Assembly (NCBI GenBank): GCA_023663505.1
Contig: JAMPHH010000047.1
Location: 1-26,503 of the forward strand
DNA from: Muribaculum sp.
Lineage (GTDB): Bacteria; Bacillota; Clostridia; Lachnospirales; Lachnospiraceae
Reading direction: 5' to 3'
DNA length: 26,503 nucleotides
The translations under genes and the position numbers were made by a program. Below are positions 1 to 8,139 of this stretch, piece after piece. The notes below the pieces were generated by a model. That model saw nothing but the letters and a program-made list of their open reading frames with translations, was not told the origin of the DNA and did no database searches. Positions within the stretch are counted from its first letter, which is position 1; each line of letters begins with the position of its first letter.

Positions 1-72
1 GCAATACTGCAGAAACTACAGGAAAAGTACAACCTCACACCAAAGGAAGCGGAACGATATATGGAAAAATAA
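1..72 (+). CDS. C-terminal end of a hypothetical protein (partial)
   Basis: Frame 1 is open from the first base and ends at a TAA at 70-72. It gives 23 residues ending EAERYMEK. The end is charged and helix-prone, and a strong hairpin follows at once, as expected for a real gene end. The start lies outside the window and the fragment is too short to assign a family. Confidence 0.6.
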   Translation, partial: AILQKLQEKYNLTPKEAERYMEK

Positions 73-86
73 ACTCGTATTTAGAA

Positions 87-126
87 AGCAAAAGGGGAAT
101 CGCCCATTCACGATTCCCCTTTTGCT
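87..126. terminator. Bidirectional intrinsic terminator hairpin
   Basis: Two perfect 16-bp arms (87-102 and 111-126) enclose an 8-nt loop. The arms are A-rich at the 5' side and T-rich at the 3' side, so each strand has a short T-tract inside the stem. It sits between the end of the plus-strand gene (72) and the end of the minus-strand LRR gene (157), so it can stop transcription from both sides. Confidence 0.85.
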
Positions 127-156
127 GGGTTTGTCAAGTAAAGTATATTTCAATCA

Positions 157-498
157 TCATGGTGACCTTTCTTCTGTAATGTACACATCGGGTACATGAT
201 TAAAGTATGTTTCTGCCTGTTTTTTGACCGATTCACTTTCATTACCCAAAACATCAAGTGTATGAAGATTTTTTAAATCCTTTAAGGGTTCGATATTCTC
301 AATTCCTGTGTCCTCCAAGTAAATAAACCGTAATTCATCCAGATTTCTTAAATGACTGACATCATCTACTCTAACACTCAGTAAACTCAACCCACACAGT
401 GACTTCATGTTACTCATAACTTCCAAATCCAATACTTCTCGCTTGTTTTTGTCTTCCCCATAAAATAAACGAGTTTCCAATAAACCGTAATATTTCAT
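157..498 (-). CDS. Small leucine-rich-repeat protein
   Basis: A 113-residue protein with no signal peptide. Residues about 34-90 carry leucine-rich-repeat spacing (LxxLxxLxL, then IENIEPLKDLKNLHTLDVLGN), resembling internalin/SDS22-type repeats with roughly two and a half repeats visible. LRR proteins usually bind other proteins; no partner can be named. It starts 7 nt after the stop of the upstream lipoprotein gene, so the two are probably co-transcribed. The nearest good Shine-Dalgarno (GGAGGT) lies about 14 nt from the ATG, which is long, so translation may depend on coupling to the upstream gene. It is shorter than typical LRR proteins and could be a fragment of a larger one. Confidence 0.6.
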   Translation of the reverse strand: MKYYGLLETRLFYGEDKNKREVLDLEVMSNMKSLCGLSLLSVRVDDVSHLRNLDELRFIYLEDTGIENIEPLKDLKNLHTLDVLGNESESVKKQAETYFNHVPDVYITEERSP

Positions 499-505
499 GT
501 TACAA

Positions 506-2296
506 CTAACGCACCTCCCAAATCACCCCATCTTCCAAATAAAGTATGTAAGCAATTTCTTCAAACGTATTCTCCGACAAACTCTTATAAATCTCGCTAT
601 ACTGCCTGACCTGTTCAGCCGTTCCACTCGGCTCTTTATTCTTAAATACCTGTAGCATTCCCTCCCAGTAATTCTTTTTCATGAACAGGTCTTTTTCCTC
701 TTGGGACAAATCAGTATAAATATTATATCCTTGCTGTTGGTTTTCATCGATTCCTTTCCCATCTCTTGTATCCCATTCCACGTATTTGATTTCTACGTCC
801 CAGCTTTCCGTCTTACTGACTTCCTCATAGATATCCACGGCACAATTTGCGCCAAACCAAAAATGGCTGCGCAGATAATAGCGAAGGTCATCATCTTCTT
901 GATGTATACTAATATCCGAAAGAGTTGCCGACACAAACTCAAACAATTTATTTCCCTGCATGTCATATACAAAGTTATAGTGAAGGGTGGTCGAAGTTTG
1001 CACATACACATACGAACATATTATTTCCATCTGTCCGTCTCGGGTAAAATCAAAGGTGGAAAACTCAATCCAACGCTGCCATGCATCAGGATAATACTCA
1101 AAAAAATCGGAAATATCCTCCCGATTCTGTTCATAAATTACCTGTATGATATCCCCGTATTTTTCTTTGTTTCTTTCTGCCGAAGCTGCCGCAGCTTTCT
1201 CAGCTTCGCTTTGCCTCATTTCCCCCACAGCTTCCTCAGACTCGCTTTGTTTCGTTTCCCCCACGGCTCCCTCAGACTCGTTTTGCCTCATTTCCCCCAC
1301 GGCTCCCTCGGATTGTTCTGCGGGGTTCAGCGTTTGGTCATAGGCAGTCTCCAAGGCTTCTCGCAATGTATCCGAATATTGCCGCTTTTCATCTTCCTCC
1401 ATTCCCACAATATCCCTTGGAAAATAAGCTTCCAGCTTCTTATATTCAATCTCCACCTTCTGAAAGCCTTCCATGTATTCCTCCAGCATATCCCTAAGCG
1501 TCTCCGGTTCATTGACGGCCGTCCCCATAAAAGACATTTCTATGTAATCCACCTGATATGGATATGCGTAGTCAATTCTCACTACCTCCACCGGATCCTC
1601 AGTCATAGTCGTCGCGTATAATTTAAGTGTCTCCAGACCTCCCCCATATGACTCATAATCCAACGACAGATACCTGTATGCTCCGTCCTTATTCACATAA
1701 GCATCTAATAGTCCAATATCAAAATAAGGGTATTTACTCCGGTAATAATCCATGACTACCACATCTTCCTGCCATGTGGCATAGGTATCTGCCTTGGAGA
1801 CTACCTTTCCCTTGTCCTGCCCATAAATATAGAGACTGTTTCCTCCACAATGATTCGCAGTAAAAGTAATCAACAGCTCCTGTTTTCCATCGAAATCCAC
1901 ATCAGCAAGGGCAAACTCCCACCCTCTCGCACTGTCATTAGGTTGAATGGCATGCTCCATCAATACCTTATCATCTGTCCAATCAAAATCCAGAAAACTC
2001 TCGGTATCTGCCGCACTGTTTTCCACACTGCATTGTAATCCTTCTGTAATCGCTTGGGCATTCTCCACGAGAGCCAACTGCTGCTCCTCCTCCGACAAAG
2101 CAGAATCCCCTTGCTCTATCCGTTCAATTGACGCCCCTTCCATCATATTGATGAACGCATCAACTATATCCGTTTCCGTAACAGCATCTGCGCTCTTTCC
2201 TGTTGTACATGCGTTGAGGAAAATACAACCCAAGGCACAGAAAATAAGCAGACAAGCCTTATAGATCCTTTTACTCCATAGTATCCTCGAATCCAT
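506..2296 (-). CDS. Large secreted lipoprotein with internal 12-residue repeats
   Basis: The start is placed at the ATG at 2296, preceded by GGGGGAT at suitable spacing; an in-frame upstream extension to 2350 has no better site. The 596-residue product has a basic N-terminus, a hydrophobic stretch and a lipobox (LNAC, Cys30), so it should be anchored on the outer face of the membrane. Two segments resemble the aspartate-rich calcium-loop motifs common in Gram-positive surface proteins: DVDFDGKQEL in the first third and FDFTRDGQMEI in the last third. Between them lies a low-complexity tract of 12-residue repeats of the type SEGAVGEMRQNE. No enzyme family is recognised. The two flanking halves may be duplicated versions of one domain joined by the repeat linker. 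Confidence 0.75.
   Translation of the reverse strand: MDSRILWSKRIYKACLLIFCALGCIFLNACTTGKSADAVTETDIVDAFINMMEGASIERIEQGDSALSEEEQQLALVENAQAITEGLQCSVENSAADTESFLDFDWTDDKVLMEHAIQPNDSARGWEFALADVDFDGKQELLITFTANHCGGNSLYIYGQDKGKVVSKADTYATWQEDVVVMDYYRSKYPYFDIGLLDAYVNKDGAYRYLSLDYESYGGGLETLKLYATTMTEDPVEVVRIDYAYPYQVDYIEMSFMGTAVNEPETLRDMLEEYMEGFQKVEIEYKKLEAYFPRDIVGMEEDEKRQYSDTLREALETAYDQTLNPAEQSEGAVGEMRQNESEGAVGETKQSESEEAVGEMRQSEAEKAAAASAERNKEKYGDIIQVIYEQNREDISDFFEYYPDAWQRWIEFSTFDFTRDGQMEIICSYVYVQTSTTLHYNFVYDMQGNKLFEFVSATLSDISIHQEDDDLRYYLRSHFWFGANCAVDIYEEVSKTESWDVEIKYVEWDTRDGKGIDENQQQGYNIYTDLSQEEKDLFMKKNYWEGMLQVFKNKEPSGTAEQVRQYSEIYKSLSENTFEEIAYILYLEDGVIWEVR
1199..1306. repeat. 36-bp tandem repeat inside the lipoprotein gene
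   Basis: Three 36-bp units (1199-1234, 1235-1270, 1271-1306) and a decayed fourth run head to tail in the coding sequence. They encode acidic/polar 12-residue blocks (consensus SEGAVGEMRQSE). The unit length is a multiple of three, so copy-number change would keep the frame and only alter linker length. Confidence 0.9.
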
Positions 2297-2427
2297 TTTT
2301 ATCCCCCGCATATCGCAACGCATGCGACACCACAGCATGATAGACTGCACCAGTCAACGACCTGTCCCCACTTCTGCGCTGCTCAGGCTTCACCATGTTG
2401 AAGCTTGAACATAAGCAGCCTCGTGTC

Positions 2428-2625
2428 CTACGGCATCATCTCATACTGCATACATTCATACAACAGCCTGCTGCCCTCCGCAATCTCCGCAGGCAGCAAC
2501 GCCCTAGCCACACACTTCTCCTCCGCCCCTTCCAGAACAGTGCCGCTGTCCTTATCCTCCTGCAGAAGATATGCGTAATCCCCATCAATCCGATGTACCC
2601 TGTAAATCCTGCTTGTCATGTCCAT
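2428..2625 (-). CDS. Small DUF3006-like protein
   Basis: The start is set at the ATG at 2625 because GGAGG (2634-2638) lies 8 nt upstream; a TTG at 2640 has no such site. The 65-residue product has a pattern like DUF3006 proteins: an early IDGDYAYL segment, an acidic middle, then ARALLPAEIAEGSRLL near the C-terminus. The function of that family is unknown. The gene starts about 19 nt after the dipeptidase stop, so the two almost certainly share a transcript. The family match is by eye and moderate. Confidence 0.6.
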   Translation of the reverse strand: MDMTSRIYRVHRIDGDYAYLLQEDKDSGTVLEGAEEKCVARALLPAEIAEGSRLLYECMQYEMMP

Positions 2626-2643
2626 TCCCTGTTCCTCCAATCC

Positions 2644-3804
2644 TTACAAAACCTCCCTGTACACCCTCAGCACGTTCCCGCCAAAGATATGGTCCAGTTG
2701 GCTCTCCGTGAAGCCCGCCTCGTGCAAAGCGTCCCACAAATGCTCCATGCTCTGGGCTCCCGGCAGCTCCCTGTGTGTGTCAATGCCGTCAAAATCACTT
2801 CCAAGCCCCAACACCTCCAGACCGCCCGTATTCACGATATGCTTGGCATGGCGCACAACCGCCTGTATTGTCCCGGGATTCTCCTCACCCGCGGGCTTAA
2901 GCTCCAGAAAGTCCGCACAAAAATTAAGCCCCATGCAGCCGCCCCGCTCCCCGAGCTTACGAATCATGTCGTCCGTCAGATTCCGCACGCACCCGCAAAT
3001 CTCCCTCGCGTTGGAATGACTCGCCACAAAGGGCTTGCTGCTGTATTGCAGCACGTCATAAAATCCTGCGTCAGACAGATGTGACACATCGACAATCATG
3101 CCCAGACACTCCATGCGGTCAAGGAACTCACGTCCGCGCTCGGTCAAGCCGTTCTCCGTGTCAGGCACACAGAGGTATCGGGTGAGCGCCGCCTGAATCT
3201 GCGCCCTCTCCCGCTCCGTACACCTTCCCTCCCGCAGCCGCCTGCACTGCGCCCAGACTACCTTGCCCCTCTCACTGTTCATATTGGGATACCCCAGCTC
3301 ATTCGGGTAATTCCATGTGAGAGTCATCATTCTCACGCCCATCTCGTAAAGGTGTTCCAGCTTGGCAAGCTCGCCCTGACAGACCGCGCCCTCCTCCACG
3401 GTGAGAAGCGACTGCATTTTCCCCGTCATCTGATTCGCTTGAATATCCGCAAAGGAATACACCGGAGCGAGAATATCCGCATTGGCGGCAAGCTCCTCCC
3501 GATACACCTCATAGAGAGCGCAGACCTCGTCCCACGGGCTGCCTGCGCCATTCCCACGGTTCTCCTCACCCTTCTTCGGGGGCAGCGTTATCTCGGCATC
3601 TGTCACCGCTCCACCAGTCTCCGGGCTTCCCCCACATGCCCCGATATCCACAAACAGCGCGAAGTTCTGGAGCATGTAACCTCCCTGCTTCATACGCTCC
3701 AAATCCACATGCAGCTCATTCCTGCGCAAGCCGCAGGTCTTGCCCTGCCTCCTGTACTTTAAGATCTCCGATATGGTATCACAGTGCATGTCAACAACAT
3801 TCAT
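2644..3804 (-). CDS. Membrane dipeptidase (peptidase M19, renal dipeptidase family)
   Basis: The 386-residue protein carries the M19 binuclear-zinc ligands in order: H7/D9 in DMHCDT, a Glu in TVEEGA (137-138), H242 in VDVSHLSD, H263 in SHSNAR, and D337 in GLGSDFDG. The family hydrolyses dipeptides, including those with a D-residue at the C-terminal side. No signal peptide is seen, so a cytosolic peptide-recycling role is likely. Two segments look inserted relative to compact family members: a Gly/Pro-rich stretch near 58-90, and about 40 charged residues near 176-215, between the NELGYPN segment and the GLTERGREF segment. A GGGG-type Shine-Dalgarno sits about 7 nt before the ATG. It is probably co-transcribed with the downstream DUF3006-like gene. 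Confidence 0.9.
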   Translation of the reverse strand: MNVVDMHCDTISEILKYRRQGKTCGLRRNELHVDLERMKQGGYMLQNFALFVDIGACGGSPETGGAVTDAEITLPPKKGEENRGNGAGSPWDEVCALYEVYREELAANADILAPVYSFADIQANQMTGKMQSLLTVEEGAVCQGELAKLEHLYEMGVRMMTLTWNYPNELGYPNMNSERGKVVWAQCRRLREGRCTERERAQIQAALTRYLCVPDTENGLTERGREFLDRMECLGMIVDVSHLSDAGFYDVLQYSSKPFVASHSNAREICGCVRNLTDDMIRKLGERGGCMGLNFCADFLELKPAGEENPGTIQAVVRHAKHIVNTGGLEVLGLGSDFDGIDTHRELPGAQSMEHLWDALHEAGFTESQLDHIFGGNVLRVYREVL

Positions 3805-3825
3805 TCCTATACCCCGAAAATAGCG

Positions 3826-3856
3826 ATACTACTCTATTCTAATCTAATTTATTCAA
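3826..3856 (-). promoter_or_regulatory. Possible dipeptidase promoter
   Basis: On the minus strand TTGAAT (3851-3856) and TAGTAT (3826-3831) are separated by 19 nt, about 20 nt upstream of the dipeptidase start. The spacer is longer than ideal, so this is only a candidate. Confidence 0.35.
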
Positions 3857-3871
3857 CTGTATTCCTTTTTG

Positions 3872-4876
3872 TCATTCCGTCTCCGTCCGCACGACCGCAT
3901 GGCATTTTAGGAAATCCTTCCAGAGCGCGATATACTGCGCCTTCAAATGGACGCCGTCATAGGTGTAGTCCGCCACCATAGCGCCCGTCTCGTCACACAC
4001 AGGCGGATTCACATCGAGATAGAAGATATTTTCGTTGTCAGCCATCGCCGCGATTCCCTCGTTACGGCTGTCAATTCCCTCGTTGGTAATGTAATCTCCC
4101 TGCAGGGAACGCTCCTCGGTAACCTTCATGATACTTTGCAGATAGATGACTGCATCAGGCTGAAGCTCTCTGATGTGCGCCACGCACTCCGCATACTTCT
4201 CCAAGAAGCTCTCCACCGTTCCCGTGCCCATCTCATTGATGCCGACCATCAGATAGACCTTGGCAAACTGCTCCTGAGACAATGCCTCCTCTATGGTAAT
4301 CTTCTTTTTCTGCCCCTCCACCGCTACCACCGCACTGGTAAAAAGCTTATGGACGGACAGCCCCGTGGACGCATAGAACGCGCTGATCTCCTCAAGCCCG
4401 CCGTACTCGTACATCCCTACAATGCGGGAATCCCCGATAAACACGGCGTCCGCAAAGTAATCGTCCTCCACGGTCTGGTAGACAACCTCCCTGTCGGTCT
4501 CCTCCGCAGTATTCTCCGCGTCAGCAACAGCAGCATTCACAAGCTCCTCCAAAGCATTGCCCTGAAATGCCCCCTCGCCGACCAGTGCCGTCAGATTCTC
4601 CGCAAAGGTCTCCACCTGCTCTCCTGCCGCCGCATCCGAATATCGCTTGACCGCGCTCATTAGACTCTCTCTTGCATTCTGCAAGGGGGTCGCATAAAGC
4701 TCCCACCCATTGCCGAGCGTGAGGAAAACACAGCCAAACGCCGCAAGCAGGATCAGATAGAGCTTATCCGCCACCCCCCTGCTCCTCCTGCGGGGATTCC
4801 TCTGCCGTGTATTCTGTTGAATGATATCCATATTGTTATATTCCGCTTCTCTATATCCTGCTTCCAATTTCACCAT
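3872..4876 (-). CDS. SGNH/GDSL hydrolase-like protein paired with an MBOAT acyltransferase
   Basis: The protein has a basic cytosolic N-terminus (QRNPRRRSRG), one TM segment near residues 39-56, and an extracytoplasmic domain. SGNH motifs are in place: Ser150 in VFIGDSR, Asn214 in MVGINEMG, and Asp307/His310 in YDGVHL. Such membrane-anchored SGNH proteins beside MBOAT genes typically move or remove acyl groups on exported polysaccharides. Residues 70-130 form an Ala/Glu-rich, probably helical linker. The gene begins 5 nt after the MBOAT stop. The ATG at 4876 has the GGAG directly against it, so the true start may be a nearby GTG or TTG, or the ATG of Met16. Confidence 0.85.
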   Translation of the reverse strand: MVKLEAGYREAEYNNMDIIQQNTRQRNPRRRSRGVADKLYLILLAAFGCVFLTLGNGWELYATPLQNARESLMSAVKRYSDAAAGEQVETFAENLTALVGEGAFQGNALEELVNAAVADAENTAEETDREVVYQTVEDDYFADAVFIGDSRIVGMYEYGGLEEISAFYASTGLSVHKLFTSAVVAVEGQKKKITIEEALSQEQFAKVYLMVGINEMGTGTVESFLEKYAECVAHIRELQPDAVIYLQSIMKVTEERSLQGDYITNEGIDSRNEGIAAMADNENIFYLDVNPPVCDETGAMVADYTYDGVHLKAQYIALWKDFLKCHAVVRTETE

Positions 4877-4881
4877 CTCCG

Positions 4882-6291
4882 CTAGAAATTAGCATACATG
4901 AAGGGATTGTTCCCCTCCACCATAATGCGCCACACACAGATCCAGAACAATGCTGCCAGAATCACGTTCATGACCAAGCTGTTCTTAAACCTGCGGTAAA
5001 GTCTCTTAATCAAGGGCGTACACGCAATCGCTGAAAACGCCATCAGCCCGCCGTAATTTTGCAGCGCAACGAGCCAGTCGTTTGGCATTGCGGCAAACTG
5101 CGGCGCAGCTCCGAACATTCTTGTCAGATAGAGCCAAAGCTCCCCTATATCCGTGATTGCAAAGCACATCCATGTGATCGGTATCACCGCCCACAGGTAC
5201 AGGTGGGACAGCATAGATATACGCTTCCACGCACTCCCCTCTCTCAAGGAACGTCTGTCCAAAAACGCCTTAAGCTGCCGCTCTGCCACGATCAGCAGCC
5301 ACAAGAGCAGCCCCCATATCAGGTAATTGACGCTGCCGCCATGCCACAGACCTGTCAATGCCCACACAATCAACAGGTTGCGCACCGTGCGCAGCTCCCC
5401 CTCGCGGCTTCCGCCCAAGGGAATGTAGACATATTTGCAAAACCACTGTCCCAAGGTGATATGCCACCTGCGATAGAACTCCCGCACAGACCTCGCCATA
5501 TAGGGCGTTTTAAAGTTCTCAGGAAGGGAAAAGCCCATCATCTTGCCAAGCCCCGCCGCCATCAGCGAGTACCCGTAAAAGTCAAAATAAATCTTCAGGG
5601 AATACGCAATCGCGCCGAGCCATGCCAAGGGTGTGGAAATGCTCTCAAAGCCCCGCACCTGCACGTCATGCCACAAGAGCCCCACCCGATCTGCCAGAAG
5701 TACCTTTGCCGCCAGACCAAGCGTGAAAAGCTTCAGCCCGTTCTGCACGCCATGCCACGTCAGCCGTCTCCTCGTCATGGACTCGGACATATCCCCATAG
5801 CTTGTAATGGGACCTGACACAAGCTTGGGAAACATTGTCACATAGGTCGCAAGCTTGACAAAGGAATGCTCCGCAGGAATCTCCCTTCGATAGACATCGA
5901 TCAGATATGATAATATCTGAAAGGTGTAAAAGCTCACGCCAAGCGGCAGCGCGTCCCCCTTCATAAATGTCTTGAGCAGGAGTAAAAGGGCGACATTGCC
6001 CGACAGAGCCGCCACAAAGCTTCGTTTGCGCCGCCTCAAGCCCTTTGCGTATTCCTCCCTATATCTCCAACTTCCTTTATATTTTTCATCTGCTCCAAGA
6101 AATCTCCCGATACGATAGTTCACGAACACGGACCCCAACAAGAGCAACAGGTAATACGGCTCTCCCAAAGCATAGAAGATCATGCTTCCTGTAAATAACG
6201 TCACATTCTTATGTCTGTCGGGGGTCAACCCATATATGAACAAAAATATTGGAAGAAAGTAGAGCAGAAATCCAATACTGCTGAATATCAA
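4882..6291 (-). CDS. MBOAT-family O-acyltransferase (AlgI/DltB-like)
   Basis: A 469-residue polytopic membrane protein with the MBOAT hallmarks: FPKLVSGPI near 154-162, REFYRRWHITLGQW with His277, YVYIPLGGS near 288-295, and the invariant His317 in LTGLWHG. The length and order match AlgI/PatA-like enzymes, which pass an acyl group from a cytosolic donor across the membrane. Together with the SGNH partner immediately downstream it should form a two-component system that O-acetylates (or otherwise acylates) a surface polymer; the target is not shown by the sequence. No Dlt genes or polysaccharide-synthesis genes are adjacent. No clear sigma-70 promoter was found in the AT-rich upstream region. 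Confidence 0.92.
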   Translation of the reverse strand: MIFSSIGFLLYFLPIFLFIYGLTPDRHKNVTLFTGSMIFYALGEPYYLLLLLGSVFVNYRIGRFLGADEKYKGSWRYREEYAKGLRRRKRSFVAALSGNVALLLLLKTFMKGDALPLGVSFYTFQILSYLIDVYRREIPAEHSFVKLATYVTMFPKLVSGPITSYGDMSESMTRRRLTWHGVQNGLKLFTLGLAAKVLLADRVGLLWHDVQVRGFESISTPLAWLGAIAYSLKIYFDFYGYSLMAAGLGKMMGFSLPENFKTPYMARSVREFYRRWHITLGQWFCKYVYIPLGGSREGELRTVRNLLIVWALTGLWHGGSVNYLIWGLLLWLLIVAERQLKAFLDRRSLREGSAWKRISMLSHLYLWAVIPITWMCFAITDIGELWLYLTRMFGAAPQFAAMPNDWLVALQNYGGLMAFSAIACTPLIKRLYRRFKNSLVMNVILAALFWICVWRIMVEGNNPFMYANF

Positions 6292-6443
6292 GAATAATCA
6301 CATCTTTCCATATACTTTTCTCTTATTTATAGTAAATGACAAAATACCTGTCGTTTCCTATAATATTAGCCCGAAATTCGACACAATACAACAAAATTTT
6401 TCTTAATTTTCGCTAACAAATCGTTACAAACCTGTAATATTTA

Positions 6444-6472
6444 TGTAAAGTTGTCCGGAATTATGCTATAAT
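6444..6472 (+). promoter_or_regulatory. Extended -10 promoter for the DUF6062 gene
   Basis: TATAAT at 6467-6472 is preceded by TGC, forming an extended -10. The -35 position (6444-6449, TGTAAA) is weak, as is usual for extended -10 promoters. Transcription should start near 6479, about 95 nt before the start codon. Confidence 0.65.
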
Positions 6473-6491
6473 GTCCACAAAGGACAGATGT

Positions 6492-6537
6492 TCATTCGGA
6501 TATTTGACGAGCGAAGGTGAAAAGTCTGCCCGAATGA
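6492..6537 (+). other. Leader stem-loop upstream of the DUF6062 gene
   Basis: TCATTCGG (6492-6499) is complementary to CCGAATGA (6530-6537) with a 30-nt loop, inside the predicted 5' leader. It could affect message stability or translation. No known riboswitch is recognised. Confidence 0.4.
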
Positions 6538-6574
6538 CCAACCATACCAATATTGCATGAAAAGGAGTTTTCCG

Positions 6575-7336
6575 ATGAAAGAACAGCTATACACAATTCC
6601 CCTAAATGACGCCGTGAACGCACAGGACGAATGCCCCTTTTGCTTCATAGAGCGAAGCATCGAGCAAGATGTTCTGGACTTCGTGTTAGGAAGCGGCTCC
6701 TCCTACATGGAGTCGGACATTCGTGACATGACAGACAAGGCAGGCTTCTGTCGGGAGCATTTCAAGAAAATGTTCGACTACGGCAACACCTTGGGCAACG
6801 CATGGATTCTGAAAACCCATTACCTGCGCGTCATAAAGGAGATGCAGGCGGAATTCGCAAGCTTTAAGCCCGGCAAGACCTCCCTGAAAAATAAACTGAT
6901 GAAAAGCCCCTCTGAGAGCAACGCAATCAGCGCATGGGTGCGCGGGAAGGAATCCTCCTGCTACATCTGTAATCAGTACAAGGACACCTACGCCCGATAC
7001 ATGGACACTTTTTTCTATCTGTACAAAAATGACGAGTCCTTTCGGGAGAAGGTGAAGCAAAGCAAGGGCTTCTGCCTTCCGCATTTTGGTGACCTGTGCG
7101 AAGCCGCGGACATCAAGCTCTCTGACAAGGACAAGGAGACCTTCTATTCCATGCTGTTTGCCCTTATGGAATCCAACATGAACCGCGTCTCGGAGGACGT
7201 GGCATGGCTTGTGGAAAAGTTCGATTATAGGAATAAGGACGCCGACTGGAAAAATTCCAAGGACGCCATTCAGCGCGGTATGCAGAAGCTAAAGGGCGGC
7301 TATCCCGCAGAACCAAGCTATAAAATGCAAAAATAG
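6575..7336 (+). CDS. DUF6062 family protein with a duplicated Cys/His module
   Basis: The start is the ATG at 6575, since AAGGAG lies 8 nt before it; the ATG at 6557 has no site. The 253-residue soluble protein matches the DUF6062 pattern (ECPFCFIERSIEQDVLDF near the start). Two similar modules are visible: CPFC (20-23) with GFCREHF (Cys59, His62), then CYIC (129-132) with GFCLPHF (Cys167, His170). This spacing suggests two metal sites or two disulfide/redox pairs. The family function is unknown. The gene converges on the tetR-like gene, with only 4 nt between the stops. Confidence 0.85.
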   Translation: MKEQLYTIPLNDAVNAQDECPFCFIERSIEQDVLDFVLGSGSSYMESDIRDMTDKAGFCREHFKKMFDYGNTLGNAWILKTHYLRVIKEMQAEFASFKPGKTSLKNKLMKSPSESNAISAWVRGKESSCYICNQYKDTYARYMDTFFYLYKNDESFREKVKQSKGFCLPHFGDLCEAADIKLSDKDKETFYSMLFALMESNMNRVSEDVAWLVEKFDYRNKDADWKNSKDAIQRGMQKLKGGYPAEPSYKMQK

Positions 7337-7340
7337 TCCC

Positions 7341-7946
7341 TTACTCTGCTCGAAATATCAAGCTTTTCATCATGTCCAGATAGGTGCATGCCTCCTGATA
7401 AAGCATCTCAGGCTGAAAGGACGCGTCCTGAAAACGCTCCGCCATCAGCCCCTTGAGGGTCAGCTCAAGCATATTGCGCAGCTTGTCCCCCTCCACGCCC
7501 GCGGGAAACCCACCGCTATCCGCGCGGGCGTAAATAGACTCATAGGTTTCCAACAGGGTGTCCCGCTTTTCCTCCACCGCGAGCAGCGCTTCGCTGACAT
7601 TCTCCGACATGGAGCGGTTCAGGAAAAGCTGCATATAGGGATACTCCCTCATAGCGCGCATACGCGCCGCCTCCACCTGCCTGAGCAGCTCGAACAGATC
7701 AGTCTCGTCCGCGGACACGTTGCCAAGCTCCAACACCATATATCGCACACTGTAATCATATACAAAGCGATAGACCCCCAGCTTACTCTCAAAATAATGA
7801 AACAGCAGCCCCTTGCTGATACCTGCCTCCCTGACAATCTCGTCCGTGCTCGCATGGCGATAGCCATTCAGGGCAAATACCTTCAGCGCCGCATTGATCA
7901 TTCTGTCCTGTTTTTCTTTTTTCAAGTCAAAAAACTTGCCATTCAT
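7341..7946 (-). CDS. TetR/AcrR-family transcriptional regulator
   Basis: The start is set at the ATG at 7946: TGGAG lies about 8 nt upstream and the 201-residue length fits the family. The N-terminus (residues about 10-55) is a clear TetR DNA-binding domain: RMINAALKVFALNGY, then HASTDEIVREAG and ISKGLLFHYFESK. The C-terminal ligand domain has no recognised ligand signature. The promoter contains a perfect 6-4-6 inverted repeat over the -35 box, so autorepression is likely. The gene diverges from a small acidic membrane protein, a plausible target. No efflux pump, a common TetR target, is adjacent. Confidence 0.92.
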   Translation of the reverse strand: MNGKFFDLKKEKQDRMINAALKVFALNGYRHASTDEIVREAGISKGLLFHYFESKLGVYRFVYDYSVRYMVLELGNVSADETDLFELLRQVEAARMRAMREYPYMQLFLNRSMSENVSEALLAVEEKRDTLLETYESIYARADSGGFPAGVEGDKLRNMLELTLKGLMAERFQDASFQPEMLYQEACTYLDMMKSLIFRAE

Positions 7947-7989
7947 CTGTTGTACTCCATTTTCTCCGGACTCCATCACATGCCCATTT

Positions 7990-8018
7990 ACTATAACATA
8001 CTCAGGTTGAGCTTTCAA
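7990..8018 (-). promoter_or_regulatory. Sigma-70 type promoter of the tetR-like gene
   Basis: On the minus strand TTGAAA (8013-8018) and TATAGT (7990-7995) are separated by exactly 17 nt, upstream of the chosen start at 7946. Near-consensus hexamers and ideal spacing make this a strong call. Confidence 0.8.
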
Positions 8019-8020
8019 CC
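8005..8020. promoter_or_regulatory. Probable TetR operator (inverted repeat)
   Basis: GGTTGA (8005-8010) and TCAACC (8015-8020) form a perfect inverted repeat with a 4-nt centre. It covers the -35 hexamer of the tetR-like promoter and lies in the shared divergent region, as expected for a self-regulating TetR protein. Confidence 0.65.
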
Positions 8021-8139
8021 CGAAAAATTTCCATAAAATTTACACATATTCTCTTTTCAATTTCGCAAAATAGTATTAATATATAGATATAAAAAATTTT
8101 ATCGGTATAAAATTGGCATTTATTGGAAAGGAGAATCAC

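Noticed and set aside
701..1621. Long plus-strand open frame opposite the repeat lipoprotein
   Set aside because: It is antisense to a gene with signal peptide, lipobox and ribosome-binding site, and its product looks like out-of-frame translation.
2387..2404. Short stem-loop (6-bp arms) after the DUF3006-like gene
   Set aside because: Too short, without a T-tract, and not distinguishable from chance.
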